From Denitrobaculum tricleocarpae (GTDB lineage Bacteria > Pseudomonadota > Alphaproteobacteria > Kiloniellales > Kiloniellaceae), in the NCBI RefSeq assembly GCF_007004665.1, contig NZ_ML660069.1, forward strand, positions 1 through 51,346: 51,346 nucleotides of DNA, written 5' to 3'. Positions within the stretch are counted from its first letter, which is position 1. The number at the start of each line of letters is the position of its first letter. Made by a program: the position numbers and the translations under genes. Below, in pieces: positions 1 through 8,094 of the stretch. The notes below the pieces were generated by a model. That model was not told where the DNA came from and searched no databases. It saw only the letters and a list, made by a program, of their open reading frames with translations.

Positions 1-132
1 TACAACTTCGCAAAGCGGCTCAAAACCCTCAAAGGCCTCACACCATACGAATACATCTGCAAGCTCTGGACTGAACAAACCGAGCGGTTCACACTCGATC
101 CTATCCACCACATGCCGGGACTAAACAACTAG
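1..132 (+). CDS. IS481-type transposase, C-terminal end (cut by window edge)
   Basis: The open frame enters from the left edge and ends at TAG 130-132, leaving 43 residues. They contain GLTPYEYICKLW and end in FTLDPIHHMPGLNN, which matches the usual C-terminus of IS481-family DDE transposases, just after the integrase core. The catalytic residues lie outside the window, so intactness cannot be judged. The stop codon overlaps a 16-base sequence that recurs at the ends of the MITE-like elements at 5 kb and 47 kb. Family assignment rests on the C-terminal signature only. Confidence 0.75.
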   Translation, partial: YNFAKRLKTLKGLTPYEYICKLWTEQTERFTLDPIHHMPGLNN

Positions 133-145
133 GTTGAGGACTCAT
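130..145 (+). repeat. 16-base sequence shared with the MITE-like element ends
   Basis: TAGGTTGAGGACTCAT overlaps the transposase stop codon and is identical to the left end of the element starting at 5040 (including the flanking TA). It may be part of the IS end, a remnant of a MITE-like element abutting the IS, or a shared target site. The orientation relative to the transposase does not settle which. Confidence 0.5.
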
Positions 146-189
146 TCAGATCCGGCGCTCTTGGTCAAAACGCTTGAATAGCTGAGGGA

Positions 190-441
190 CTACTTTGCGG
201 ATGCGGGCGTGTTTGGCCAGAAGATACGCAACAGCCGCTCGGTAATCCGCCCGTATCCGCCGGCACAACGGCTCCCTGCAGCCTCAAGCTGCGGCTGGGA
301 GCGGTCTTCAGTCACGCAGTCTGCCACAGGGGAGATACGCTCCAGTTCGCTGAAGTGAGCGACAAATGCCATGTCCTCGTAAATCAGACGGCTGGCGCGG
401 GCTGTTTCCGCCGAGCGGGAGAATTCTGACAAGGTAATCAT
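190..441 (-). CDS. Small hypothetical protein (doubtful)
   Basis: An 83-codon frame reads leftward between the IS end and the divergent LysR gene. The product has no family I recognise and no signal peptide or membrane segment. The upstream sequence has only a weak purine-rich stretch and no clear ribosome binding site. It may be a real small gene, the start of a gene cut short when the IS arrived, or a chance open frame in GC-rich DNA. Confidence 0.3.
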   Translation of the reverse strand: MITLSEFSRSAETARASRLIYEDMAFVAHFSELERISPVADCVTEDRSQPQLEAAGSRCAGGYGRITERLLRIFWPNTPASAK

Positions 442-586
442 TTGAAAATTTCTCGTCTATCCTTGAGTCTAAAATTGCTTCACTCTCTATAAAATGAGGC
501 ATAACAGGAATTTCACAAACGATATGATTTCCATTCAAGACGAGAAAATCTCCACTGAAGAGAGTCCCGGCAAGCCAGAGGCTCCG

Positions 587-1534
587 ATGCCGTCCCTGAA
601 TGCGCTCAGGGCCTTCGAGGCAGCGGGGCGGCACTTGAGTTTTAAAGCCGCTGCTGAGGAGCTCAACGTCAGCCCAAGCGCGATCGGCCACTTGGTTTCA
701 GGACTGGAGGGGGCGCTCGGCAGCAAGCTGTTTCACCGGCTCAACCGGACGGTGGAACTGACGCGCGAGGGAGATTTGCTGCTGCCCGGCCTGACGGCCG
801 GCTTCCGGCGGCTGACGACAACCGTCTCGGATTTTCGGCGCCGCGACAAAGAGATTCCTCTTGTCGTCTCGGTCGAACCGAGCTTCGCGACCAAATGGCT
901 GATGCCCCGCCTTGAGAACTTCCGCGCACTCTACCCGGAGATCGCCATTCGCATAGACCCCAGTCATGCGCTGGCGGACCTCCACAACGGCGATGTCGAT
1001 ATTGCGATCCGTTTTGGAGCAGGTCAGTTTCCGGACGTCGAAATCGATACGCTCTATCCGAATCAGGAGATCATCGCGGTCTGCAGCCCGGAACTCCGCA
1101 AGGGGAAGCTGCCGCTGGCAACCCCTGAAGACCTGGCTCACCACACGCTCATTCACCGGCCATCGGAACCCTCAAGATACAATCTTTCCTGGGAGCAGTG
1201 GTTTCACGCAGCAGGCATTGAAGGAACCCGGCAAAAGACGGCCCTGATTGTCGGGTATGAAGACTTTGCCGTGCTGGCCGCAATTCAGGGCCAGGGGATC
1301 ACGCTCGCCACGAGCCTTCTGGCAGCTGACGACCTCGCTGCAGGACGATTGGTAAAGCTGTTCGATGTCAGCTACCGCACCCGCTTTGGCTATTACCTGG
1401 TCGCAACTGAGGAAAAACTTCAGAACCCCAATGTCTCTGCATTCCGGGAATGGATTCTCGGTCTCATAGCCAAAGAGCAGGCAACGGACGACTATTCCGT
1501 GCTGACCGATACAGACCTGAGCGCTAGCTCTTAG
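587..1534 (+). CDS. LysR-family transcriptional regulator, GcvA-like
   Basis: This is a DNA-binding transcription factor with an N-terminal winged helix-turn-helix ([20 protein letters not shown], then LFHR and ELTREG) and a C-terminal substrate-binding-like effector domain. The opening [17 protein letters not shown] is the usual start of the GcvA-like subgroup. I chose ATG 587 because AGAGG lies 5 bases upstream and the 315-residue length fits the family. The same frame is open back to ATG 494 or 524, so a 21-31 residue extension is possible. Its stop overlaps the stop of the convergent ettA by a few bases. No obvious target gene is adjacent, and the IS on its left may have removed one. The effector is unknown. 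Confidence 0.85.
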   Translation: MPSLNALRAFEAAGRHLSFKAAAEELNVSPSAIGHLVSGLEGALGSKLFHRLNRTVELTREGDLLLPGLTAGFRRLTTTVSDFRRRDKEIPLVVSVEPSFATKWLMPRLENFRALYPEIAIRIDPSHALADLHNGDVDIAIRFGAGQFPDVEIDTLYPNQEIIAVCSPELRKGKLPLATPEDLAHHTLIHRPSEPSRYNLSWEQWFHAAGIEGTRQKTALIVGYEDFAVLAAIQGQGITLATSLLAADDLAAGRLVKLFDVSYRTRFGYYLVATEEKLQNPNVSAFREWILGLIAKEQATDDYSVLTDTDLSASS

Positions 1535-3207
1535 CGGGTCAGAGGCTTGTACTTGATCCGGTGCGGCTGGTCGGCTTCGGCCCCCAGGCGGCGCTTGCGG
1601 TCGGCTTCATAGTCTTCGTAATTGCCCTCGAACCACATCACCTGGCTGTTGCCCTCGAACGCGAGAATATGGGTGGCGATACGATCCAGGAACCAGCGAT
1701 CATGACTGGTGATCAGCGCGCAACCGGCGAACTCCAGCAGCGCCTCTTCCAGAGAGCGCAAGGTATCGACATCCAGGTCGTTGGTCGGTTCGTCGAGCAG
1801 CAGAACATTGGCGTCCCGCTTCAGCATCTTTGCCATATGAACGCGGTTACGTTCACCGCCCGAGAGCTGACCGACCTTTTTCTGTTGATCCGCGCTCTTG
1901 AAATTGAACGCCCCCACGTAGGCCCGCGACGCCATCGTGTGCTTGCCGATCTCGATCACATCGTGACCGCCGGAGATTTCTTCCCAGACCGTCTTACCCG
2001 CTTCAAGCGACTCACGGCTCTGATCGACATAGCCGAGTTTCACCGTTTCACCGACTGACATCGTACCGCTATCGGGCGTTTCCTGGCCGGTGATCATCCG
2101 GAAAAGGGTCGTTTTACCCGCGCCGTTCGGACCGATAATGCCGACGATCGCGCCCTTGGGAATCTTGAAGTTCACGTCCTCCATCAGCAGCTTGTCGCCG
2201 AAGGCTTTGGTCACGCCGACCGCATCGATGACAACATCGCCAAGACGCGGTCCCGGCGGGATCTTGATCTGACCGGGCTCAGGGGCTTTGTTGGCGGCTT
2301 CGGACAACAGGGTATCGTATGCCTGGAGCCGTGCTTTGGACTTCGCCTGTCGTCCCTTCGGCCCCTGCCGCACCCACTCCAGCTCCTGCGAGAGGACTTT
2401 CTGGCGGGCGGATTCGGATTTCTCCTCCTGCGCCAAACGGGACTGTTTCTGTTCCAGCCAGCTTGAATAGTTGCCCTCGAAAGGCAGCCCCTGCCCCCGG
2501 TCCAGCTCCAGGATCCATCCCGCGACATTGTCCAGGAAGTAACGGTCATGGGTGACCGCCACGACCGTACCGCTGTATTCCTCGAGAAAACGCTCCAGCC
2601 AGGCGACGGACTCCGCGTCCAGGTGGTTGGTCGGCTCATCGAGCAGCAGCATATCGGGATGCTGCAGCAGAAGCCGGCAAAGCGCGACCCGGCGGCGCTC
2701 ACCGCCGGAGAGCTTTGTGACGTCGGCATCGCCCGGCGGGCAGCGCAATGCGTCCATGGCGATTTCGACCTGACGGTCCAGGTCCCAGGCGTCAGCCGCA
2801 TCGATTTTTTCCTGCAGATCCGCCTGCTCGGCCAGCAGATCATCCATTTCATCCGGATCGACCTCAGCGAACTTCAGATTCACCGCCTCGAAACGGTCCA
2901 GCAGGTCCTTGGTCTCGGCGACACCTTCAAAGACATTGCCGGCGACATCCTTGGAAGCATCCAGTTCCGGCTCTTGCTGCAGATAACCGACCTTAACGCC
3001 CTCTGCCGCCCAGGCTTCGCCGTTAATATCCTGATCCAGGCCGGCCATGATTTTCATCAGGGTCGACTTACCCGAACCGTTCAAGCCCAGAACACCGATT
3101 TTCGCGCCGGGCAAAAAGTTCAGCCGGACATCTTTGAGCACCTGTTTGCCGCCGGGGAAGGTCTTCGAGACCCGGTCCATATGATAGATGTATTGATAGG
3201 CGGCCAT
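1531..3207 (-). CDS. ettA: Energy-dependent translational throttle protein EttA (ABC-F ATPase)
   Basis: EttA binds the ribosomal E site and couples ATP hydrolysis to early elongation. The 558-residue product starts [20 protein letters not shown], close to the E. coli protein (555). It has two ABC domains and no membrane segment. The first has Walker [10 protein letters not shown] (residues 41-49), signature LSGGERRRV and Walker [12 protein letters not shown]. The second has [18 protein letters not shown] and [11 protein letters not shown]. The start at 3207 is preceded by GGAGTG. The frame remains open upstream to 3570, but that extension is not protein-like and is rejected. It is convergent with the LysR gene and divergent from the patatin gene. 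Confidence 0.95.
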   Translation of the reverse strand: MAAYQYIYHMDRVSKTFPGGKQVLKDVRLNFLPGAKIGVLGLNGSGKSTLMKIMAGLDQDINGEAWAAEGVKVGYLQQEPELDASKDVAGNVFEGVAETKDLLDRFEAVNLKFAEVDPDEMDDLLAEQADLQEKIDAADAWDLDRQVEIAMDALRCPPGDADVTKLSGGERRRVALCRLLLQHPDMLLLDEPTNHLDAESVAWLERFLEEYSGTVVAVTHDRYFLDNVAGWILELDRGQGLPFEGNYSSWLEQKQSRLAQEEKSESARQKVLSQELEWVRQGPKGRQAKSKARLQAYDTLLSEAANKAPEPGQIKIPPGPRLGDVVIDAVGVTKAFGDKLLMEDVNFKIPKGAIVGIIGPNGAGKTTLFRMITGQETPDSGTMSVGETVKLGYVDQSRESLEAGKTVWEEISGGHDVIEIGKHTMASRAYVGAFNFKSADQQKKVGQLSGGERNRVHMAKMLKRDANVLLLDEPTNDLDVDTLRSLEEALLEFAGCALITSHDRWFLDRIATHILAFEGNSQVMWFEGNYEDYEADRKRRLGAEADQPHRIKYKPLTR

Positions 3208-3719
3208 GAAGCACTCCGGACTGCGCGCCCTTTGACAGGAAAGGGGGCTCTGACAACAACGAATACAGCTCAAGTGCCGACTTTCCGAGGAAGCCGGAAG
3301 ACTGCAAAAAAGGGTTACGGGCGCGGGTTTTACCCCATTGCCTGCCGGGGCGCAATTACTCCCGGACCTGGCCCGGGCTCCAGTCGTTTTCTGAATCGGA
3401 AGATGCATCATATCCTGCGCGAGGCAAGAGCCCCGAGGCAACCTCCGACCACCCGGACCAGCCTCCAACGGCGCCATCCCGGCGCTTTCGGAACAAGTTG
3501 AGCCGCAGCATGTCCAAGAACACGGAACCGTACCCATAGGCCGCAATGAAAACGCCCGGACCGGATACATCTGTTTTACACAGATGGAGCGGTCGACTTT
3601 TGGTTAATATCTAGGCGCTATACTTATGAACCCGGTCTGGAGGCGGCAAACAACTGATCGTTACCGATCTTGTGTGCGGCTCAGTCGATGATTAGGTCCA
3701 CGAGGAGAGAGGACAGTTT
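3208..3719. other. Intergenic region between ettA and the patatin gene
   Basis: 512 bases between divergent genes. The left two-thirds are GC-rich and hold only chance open frames, including the false upstream extension of ettA. The right part turns AT-rich (3590-3640) and has a TATACT hexamer near 3619, suitable as a promoter for the patatin gene, but I could not pair it with a convincing -35. Apart from the palindrome at 3568-3586, nothing else stands out. Confidence 0.5.
3568..3586. promoter_or_regulatory. Palindrome, possible operator
   Basis: Perfect inverted repeat CATCTGT - TTTAC - ACAGATG upstream of the patatin gene and of a TATACT hexamer. Size and position fit a binding site for a dimeric regulator. 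It could equally be a small chance hairpin; nothing identifies the protein. Confidence 0.25.
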
Positions 3720-4664
3720 GTGTCACATGATTCCGAACAAAACTGGCGCCCGCGCATAGGACTGGCTCTGGGGAGCGGCGTGGCACGCGGTTGGGCACAC
3801 ATCGGCGTCATCAGAGCCCTGGCACGCTGTGGAATCAAACCCGACATTATTTCCGGCACCTCGATCGGCGCTGTCGTCGGCGCCTCCTATCTGACGGACG
3901 AACTCGATACCCTCGAAGACTGGGCGCGCTCCATCACCAAGCTGCGCATGCTGTCCTACATGGACTTCAAGGTCAGCAGCGGCGGTTTGATCGGCGGACG
4001 GCATCTTGTTGAGGTTATGCAGAAACACCTCGGAGATGCCGCCTTCGAGGACTACGAAATGCCTTTCGTGGCCGTGGCAACAGATCTCGTCACAGGTCAC
4101 GAAGTCTGGTTGCGCGAAGGCACCCTGGTCGAGGCCGTCCGGGCCTCCTTCTCTCTGCCGGGCGTGTTCCAACCCATGTTGGTCAATGACCGTTGGGTTG
4201 TCGACGGCGCTCTGGTGAATCCGGTTCCGGTTTCAGTCTGTCAGGCAATGGGCGCTCAGATGATCATTGCGGTTAACCTGAATGCCGACATCATCGGTAA
4301 ATCGCGCCAACCCGGCGGCAAGATTCCCACCGTGGCCGGCTTCGATCTGCTTGAGATGATGAAGGAAAACGCGCCCGCGTCTTCAGGCTCCGTGTTGGAC
4401 GCCCTGGCCAGACGCACCTTTCGGCGGGAGCCCAACCAGCCCAGCCTGTTCGGCGTCATGATCTCATCGCTGAATATCGTCCAGGACCGAATTGCACGCT
4501 CCAGGCTCGCAGGCGAGCCGCCTGACGTACACATTACGCCGCGGCTTGGACAGATCGGGCTTTTCGAGTTTCATCGGGCCGATGAGATTATCGCCGAAGG
4601 CGAGGCCGCAGTTGAGCGGGTCCTCCCGGACCTGCGGGATGCGCTCTCAGTTTTTGCGACATGA
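3720..4664 (+). CDS. Patatin-like phospholipase/esterase, RssA-type
   Basis: Predicted Ser-Asp hydrolase acting on acyl esters of lipids. The 314-residue protein shows the patatin signatures in order: the glycine-rich oxyanion loop GSGVARGWAHIG (about 18-29), the nucleophile elbow GTSIG with Ser48, and the Asp of the DGA motif (Asp162, in VVDGALVNPVP). There is no signal peptide, so it is cytoplasmic or peripherally membrane-bound. The start is GTG 3720 after a strong GAGGAGAGAGGAC stretch. It is monocistronic, followed by about 250 AT-rich bases and a strong terminator. The physiological substrate cannot be read from sequence. Confidence 0.9.
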   Translation: MSHDSEQNWRPRIGLALGSGVARGWAHIGVIRALARCGIKPDIISGTSIGAVVGASYLTDELDTLEDWARSITKLRMLSYMDFKVSSGGLIGGRHLVEVMQKHLGDAAFEDYEMPFVAVATDLVTGHEVWLREGTLVEAVRASFSLPGVFQPMLVNDRWVVDGALVNPVPVSVCQAMGAQMIIAVNLNADIIGKSRQPGGKIPTVAGFDLLEMMKENAPASSGSVLDALARRTFRREPNQPSLFGVMISSLNIVQDRIARSRLAGEPPDVHITPRLGQIGLFEFHRADEIIAEGEAAVERVLPDLRDALSVFAT

Positions 4665-4859
4665 ACGGATGGATTCTAAAAAATTCCGTAAAAACAAAGT
4701 AATATGAGTGCAGGTAATCCTCAAAAAATCGATCAGACTCAGTAGTTTTTTGTGTCCATCGCCTAAATGGGCCGGTTATGACAAAATATAGATGCCTGCA
4801 TTTTTTGCTCGCTTTTTTTCTTAGCTTTCATTAACCTATTGTTAACCATATGAGGTTAT

Positions 4860-4945
4860 CTTTGCCTCACTCAGTTTTCCTGAGTCTCCCTGTACAACTT
4901 GCTTTCGGGCACCCCCTCAACACCGTTGTGGGGGTTCTTTTTTTA
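4860..4945 (+). ncRNA. Candidate small RNA ending in a strong terminator
   Basis: The AT-rich gap after the patatin gene contains two hairpins in a row: ACTCAG-TTTTC-CTGAGT near 4870-4886, then the terminator hairpin at 4911-4935 with a long T tract. Between them lies CTCCCTG, an anti-Shine-Dalgarno-like pyrimidine stretch of the kind alphaproteobacterial trans-acting sRNAs often carry. The terminator is over 240 bases past the patatin stop, which is long for a 3' UTR. No clear promoter was found, so the 5' end is a guess and a long 3' UTR remains possible. Confidence 0.4.
4911..4945 (+). terminator. Rho-independent terminator
   Basis: Stem ACCCCC/GGGGGT (4911-4916 with 4930-4935) continues past one T-T mismatch into CAAC/GTTG with a 3-base loop, followed by TTCTTTTTTT. 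It ends either the patatin transcript or the candidate small RNA. Confidence 0.85.
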
Positions 4946-5039
4946 GTTGTAATTCTCTGAATCGCCCCAGGCGAAAATCAACGTATTTCAGGCGTCTGCT
5001 CACCGGTCCAAGCGGTTGATGTTCAGGGATTGTTCCCTA

Positions 5040-5308
5040 GGTTGAGGACTCATATTCCTTGATGGTCTTGATCGTGTTTTGCCTGGTTTTAGGCAGGAGA
5101 GGTCTCGAAAGCGGGCCTGAAGGCCCGGTGAGAGGGCTCGACGCCCCTAAAACCAGGCAAAACACGACCCCAAAGGGGCGGTAAGATTATGAGTTCTGGA
5201 CAGCGTCGTGTCGTCAGTCACGATGCTACGGCATCGCTCCGTTCCTAACTCCTTGCCAGAAAACATAATTTTATCGTCAAGACCGTCAAAGAATAGGAGT
5301 TCCCAACC
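5040..5308. mobile_element. MITE-like element, copy 1 (269 bp)
   Basis: Non-coding element bounded by about 32-base terminal inverted repeats beginning GGTTGAGGACTC, with 5 mismatches between the two ends, and TA on both outer sides (5038-5039 and 5309-5310), which fits a TA target duplication. The left half contains a perfect 19-base inverted repeat (CGTGTTTTGCCTGGTTTTA at 5073-5091 and its complement at 5148-5166) enclosing a smaller GGGCCTGAAGGCCC hairpin. An inverted homologous copy lies at 46801-47098. It encodes no transposase, so movement would need one supplied in trans. Confidence 0.8.
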
Positions 5309-5400
5309 TAGTTCGCAAAAATCAGGATCTGATCAATTTGACGATGGGGCGTTTCCTGCGTGCACGAAACACCTCGAGAGCGATGGCGCTTGATTACCGC

Positions 5401-5429
5401 TTGAACGCCAGCCGGGGAGCGTGTATCGA
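5401..5429 (+). promoter_or_regulatory. Sigma-70 promoter for the tRNA
   Basis: TTGAAC (5401-5406), a 17-base spacer and TATCGA (5424-5429). This would start transcription near 5436, a few bases before the mature tRNA 5' end. Hexamers, spacing and position all fit. Confidence 0.6.
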
Positions 5430-5440
5430 TCAGGGCATCT

Positions 5441-5514
5441 GGGGCCGTAGTTCAGTTGGTTAGAACTCACCGCTCATAACGGTGCTGTCGCAGGTTCGAG
5501 TCCTGCCGGCCCTA
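5441..5514 (+). tRNA. tRNA with CAT anticodon (Ile2 or elongator Met)
   Basis: A full cloverleaf of 74 bases can be drawn. Acceptor GGGGCCG pairs with CGGCCCT (ending in a G1-T72 wobble), the D stem is GTTC/GAAC, the anticodon stem CACCG/CGGTG holds loop CTCATAA, the variable loop has 5 bases, and the T stem GCAGG/CCTGC holds TTCGAGT. The anticodon is CAT. The 3' half resembles alphaproteobacterial tRNA-Ile(CAT), in which C34 is modified to lysidine, more than elongator Met, but the two cannot be separated safely by eye. CCA is not encoded. No fMet features are apparent. Confidence 0.85.
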
Positions 5515-5574
5515 GATTAATCTCTCCCCACAGAAGCTCCATCACGGCCTGCGCCGCTCTTTGCGTACAGTTTT

Positions 5575-5691
5575 CTAGAGCAGTTTGCGTTTTAACTGGC
5601 TCAGAATTCGCTGTCTCTCGATCAGCAAACTGCTGATCTCGAACGCAAATTCCAAGACACTGTGATTCTAAGAAAGCGCAAACCGCTTTAG
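5575..5691. repeat. Short palindromic dispersed repeat, copy A (117 bp)
   Basis: Ends CTAGAGCAGTTTGCG and CGCAAACCGCTTTAG are inverted repeats with 2 mismatches in 15, and the centre contains a perfect hairpin ATCAGCA-AAC-TGCTGAT. A related, shorter copy lies at 33038-33135; they share the ends and the internal CTCA-AATTCGCTG block. There is no coding capacity. Confidence 0.6.
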
Positions 5692-5832
5692 TGTTACCGC
5701 CGCCGATCTCCCGCGCACCCGGTCCTGACGAGTTATCCGTAATCACACGGAAGTGAAACAAATTCTCAACAGCGCGGCGGTATAAACGCTGTTATCGGGA
5801 TGTGGCATCGAAGCAAAAGCTTCAGCTGCCAG

Positions 5833-5867
5833 AAGGCCGTGCAAAAGCACGGCCTTTCTCGTTTTTT
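5833..5867 (+). terminator. Rho-independent terminator
   Basis: Perfect 10-bp stem AAGGCCGTGC / GCACGGCCTT with loop AAAA, followed on the plus strand by TCTCGTTTTTT. It would end plus-strand transcription coming from the tRNA side, keeping it out of the convergent purine operon. Confidence 0.8.
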
Positions 5868-5903
5868 GAGGCGGGATGTCCCTTTGAGATAGGACAGGGG
5901 CGC

Positions 5904-5939
5904 AAAAAAACACCCCCGCGAGCCACTGTCGCGAGGGTG
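5904..5939 (-). terminator. Terminator of the purine uptake/xanthine oxidation operon
   Basis: On the minus strand CACCCTCGCGA pairs with TCGCGGGGGTG (one wobble) around a 9-base loop and is followed by TTTTTTT. It lies about 50 bases past the BMP gene stop, the right place to end the operon. Confidence 0.85.
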
Positions 5940-5990
5940 CCTTTATCTGGACGCAGCGACCACGAGAGATCGCCGCCAGAGACCGTCACA

Positions 5991-7067
5991 TCACTTGGGC
6001 AGCTTGCCCTGAACGCCTTGGACATACCAGTCCATGGAAAGCAGCATGCCGTCTTCGGCAAATGCCCCGGCCGCTACCATCTCCTTGCCGTCCTGATCGA
6101 GAACCGGGCCTGCGAAGGGATGCAGGCTGCCCGCCTCGATCGCCTTGCGGGCCGCCTCGGCCTCTTCAACGACCTGGGCTGGGATAGCCTCATTATACGT
6201 CGCCATACGAAGCATGCCGGTGTTCAGACCGCCCCAGGTATCACCGGACGACCAGGTGCCGTCCATTACGGCCTTCGTCCGCTCGACATAGTAGCCGTTC
6301 CAGTCGTCGATGATCGAGGTCAGATGCGCCTTAGGACCGAACTGCGTCATGTCGGAAGCCTGGCCCACGGCAAAGACGCCGCGCTCCTGCGCGACCTGCA
6401 TAGGCGCAGGGGAATCCGTATGCTGAACGATGATATCGGCTCCCTGATCAATGAGGGCTTTGGCGGCATCGCCTTCCTTGCCCGGATCATACCAGGAGTT
6501 CACCCAGACCACCTTGACCTCGGCATCAGGATTGATCTTGCGCATCGAAAGCGTGAAAGCATTGATCCCGCGGACAACTTCGGGAATCGGGAAGGATCCG
6601 ATGTAGCCGATCACGTTCGATTTGGTCATCCGGCCGGCGAGGATGCCGGCAATGACGCGGCCTTCGTAAAAGCGCGCCGCGTAGGTGCTGACATTGTCTG
6701 AACGCTTGTACCCCGTGGCGTGCTCGAACTTCACGTTCGGAAACTGTTTTGCGACCTTGACCGTCGGGTTCATGTACCCGAATGAGGTGGTGAAGATCAG
6801 ATCGTGACCCGTTGAGGCCAGCTGGCGGATAACACGCTCCGCGTCGGCACCTTCCGGCACGCTCTCGACATAGCTGGTCTCGACCTTGTCGCCGAAGGCT
6901 TCCTCGATCGCCAGACGGCCTTTGTCATGACGATAGGTCCAGCCATGGTCACCAATCGGCCCGACATAGACAAAACCCACCTTGGTCGGCTCGGCCGAGG
7001 CCGCGCCCAACGTTACCGCCATCCCCAGCGCCGCGGCGCCAAGTGTCTTGAATACTCCCTGTATCAT
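5991..7067 (-). CDS. BMP-family (PnrA-like) ABC transporter substrate-binding protein
   Basis: Periplasmic receptor of an ABC importer; the BMP family binds purine and pyrimidine nucleosides and related compounds. The 358-residue product has a Sec signal peptide ending in GAASA before EPTKVGFVYVGPIGDHGWTY, the usual first strand of BMP proteins. There is no lipobox Cys, so it is soluble rather than a lipoprotein. I chose ATG 7067 because AAGGAG sits 7 bases upstream; the longer frame to 7100 would spoil the leader. It is last in the operon, 103 bases after the second permease and before a strong terminator. Linkage to xdhABC suggests a purine base or nucleoside ligand; that part is inference. 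Confidence 0.9.
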   Translation of the reverse strand: MIQGVFKTLGAAALGMAVTLGAASAEPTKVGFVYVGPIGDHGWTYRHDKGRLAIEEAFGDKVETSYVESVPEGADAERVIRQLASTGHDLIFTTSFGYMNPTVKVAKQFPNVKFEHATGYKRSDNVSTYAARFYEGRVIAGILAGRMTKSNVIGYIGSFPIPEVVRGINAFTLSMRKINPDAEVKVVWVNSWYDPGKEGDAAKALIDQGADIIVQHTDSPAPMQVAQERGVFAVGQASDMTQFGPKAHLTSIIDDWNGYYVERTKAVMDGTWSSGDTWGGLNTGMLRMATYNEAIPAQVVEEAEAARKAIEAGSLHPFAGPVLDQDGKEMVAAGAFAEDGMLLSMDWYVQGVQGKLPK

Positions 7068-7170
7068 CACATAACTCCTTGTCATCGTTCCCTGTTTCAA
7101 TTTTGCCCTGGTCTCCGCCCTTCAGTTATCTGCGGTTTTCAGGTTTGCCCCTGCGCGAGGCTGTCGGGGC

Positions 7171-8094
7171 TTATGTCTCCGGATGGAAAACCTTGCCAAT
7201 ACAGGCCGGTGCATTCAACCGAATACGGGTGGAGTCCCGAGAAATCACCACCAGAACCACAATCGTCGCCAGATATGGCAACATGGACAGAGCCTGCGAG
7301 GGAACGGCAAAACCTGCGCCCTGCGCGTGAAGCTGAAGGATCGTCACCCCACCGAAAAGGTAGGCCCCCACCAAAACCCGTCCGGGCTTCCAGGTGGCGA
7401 AGACCACCAGCGCCAAGGCAATCCAGCCCCGGCCCGCCGACATGTTTTCAGCCCACATCGGCGTGTAAGCGAGCGACAAGTAAGCCCCCGCCAGCCCGCT
7501 CATGGCGCCGCCGAACATCACCGCGAGATAGCGGATCCGGATCACGGAATATCCCAGCGCATGGGCGGCATCGTGGGATTCGCCCGTCGCACGCAGGATC
7601 AATCCTGCCCGCGTTGATTTCAGGAACCAGGCCACCCCGGCGACCATGACCAGCGATAGATAAACCAGGAAATCCTGTCCGAAGACAACCGGGCCGATCA
7701 GCGGCAAATCCGATAAGACCGGAATATCCAGCTTCGCCAATGCCTTGATGGGCGTTCCCACATAGTCCTGTCCGATCAGCGCCGAGAGTCCGACACCGAA
7801 CATGGTCAGCGCCAGTCCAGTGGCCACCTGATTGGCCATCAACGAAAGCGTAAGAACCCCGAAGAGAAAGGCCATCACAGCCCCAGCGATCATGGCCACG
7901 AGGATCGCAATCGCCGGATTTCCGGTCGCGATGGCCGCCGCGAAGCCGCTAACCGCGCCGACCAGCATCATACCCTCGACGCCCAGGTTCAGCACACCCG
8001 ACTTCTCGGTCACCAGCTCACCCGTCGCCGCGAAGACCAGTGGGGTTGCCGCCGTCACGACAGTCACCAGGATCGCTGCAAGTGTCTCGATCAT
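7171..8094 (-). CDS. ABC transporter permease, second subunit (NupQ/YufQ-like)
   Basis: Inner-membrane subunit of the nucleoside-type ABC importer (branched-chain permease superfamily). The 307-residue product is hydrophobic throughout with about eight to ten membrane segments and contains VLNLGVEGMMLVGA, the family motif near the N-terminus. The start at 8094 overlaps the end of the preceding permease by 4 bases (ATGA), indicating translational coupling. It heterodimerises with the product of the upstream gene. Confidence 0.9.
   Translation of the reverse strand: MIETLAAILVTVVTAATPLVFAATGELVTEKSGVLNLGVEGMMLVGAVSGFAAAIATGNPAIAILVAMIAGAVMAFLFGVLTLSLMANQVATGLALTMFGVGLSALIGQDYVGTPIKALAKLDIPVLSDLPLIGPVVFGQDFLVYLSLVMVAGVAWFLKSTRAGLILRATGESHDAAHALGYSVIRIRYLAVMFGGAMSGLAGAYLSLAYTPMWAENMSAGRGWIALALVVFATWKPGRVLVGAYLFGGVTILQLHAQGAGFAVPSQALSMLPYLATIVVLVVISRDSTRIRLNAPACIGKVFHPET

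Noticed and set aside
3208-3570. Upstream extension of the ettA frame (adds 121 residues)
   Set aside because: The extension is Ser/Arg/Cys-rich and unlike any EttA; MAAYQY at 3207 with a ribosome binding site matches the family start and length.
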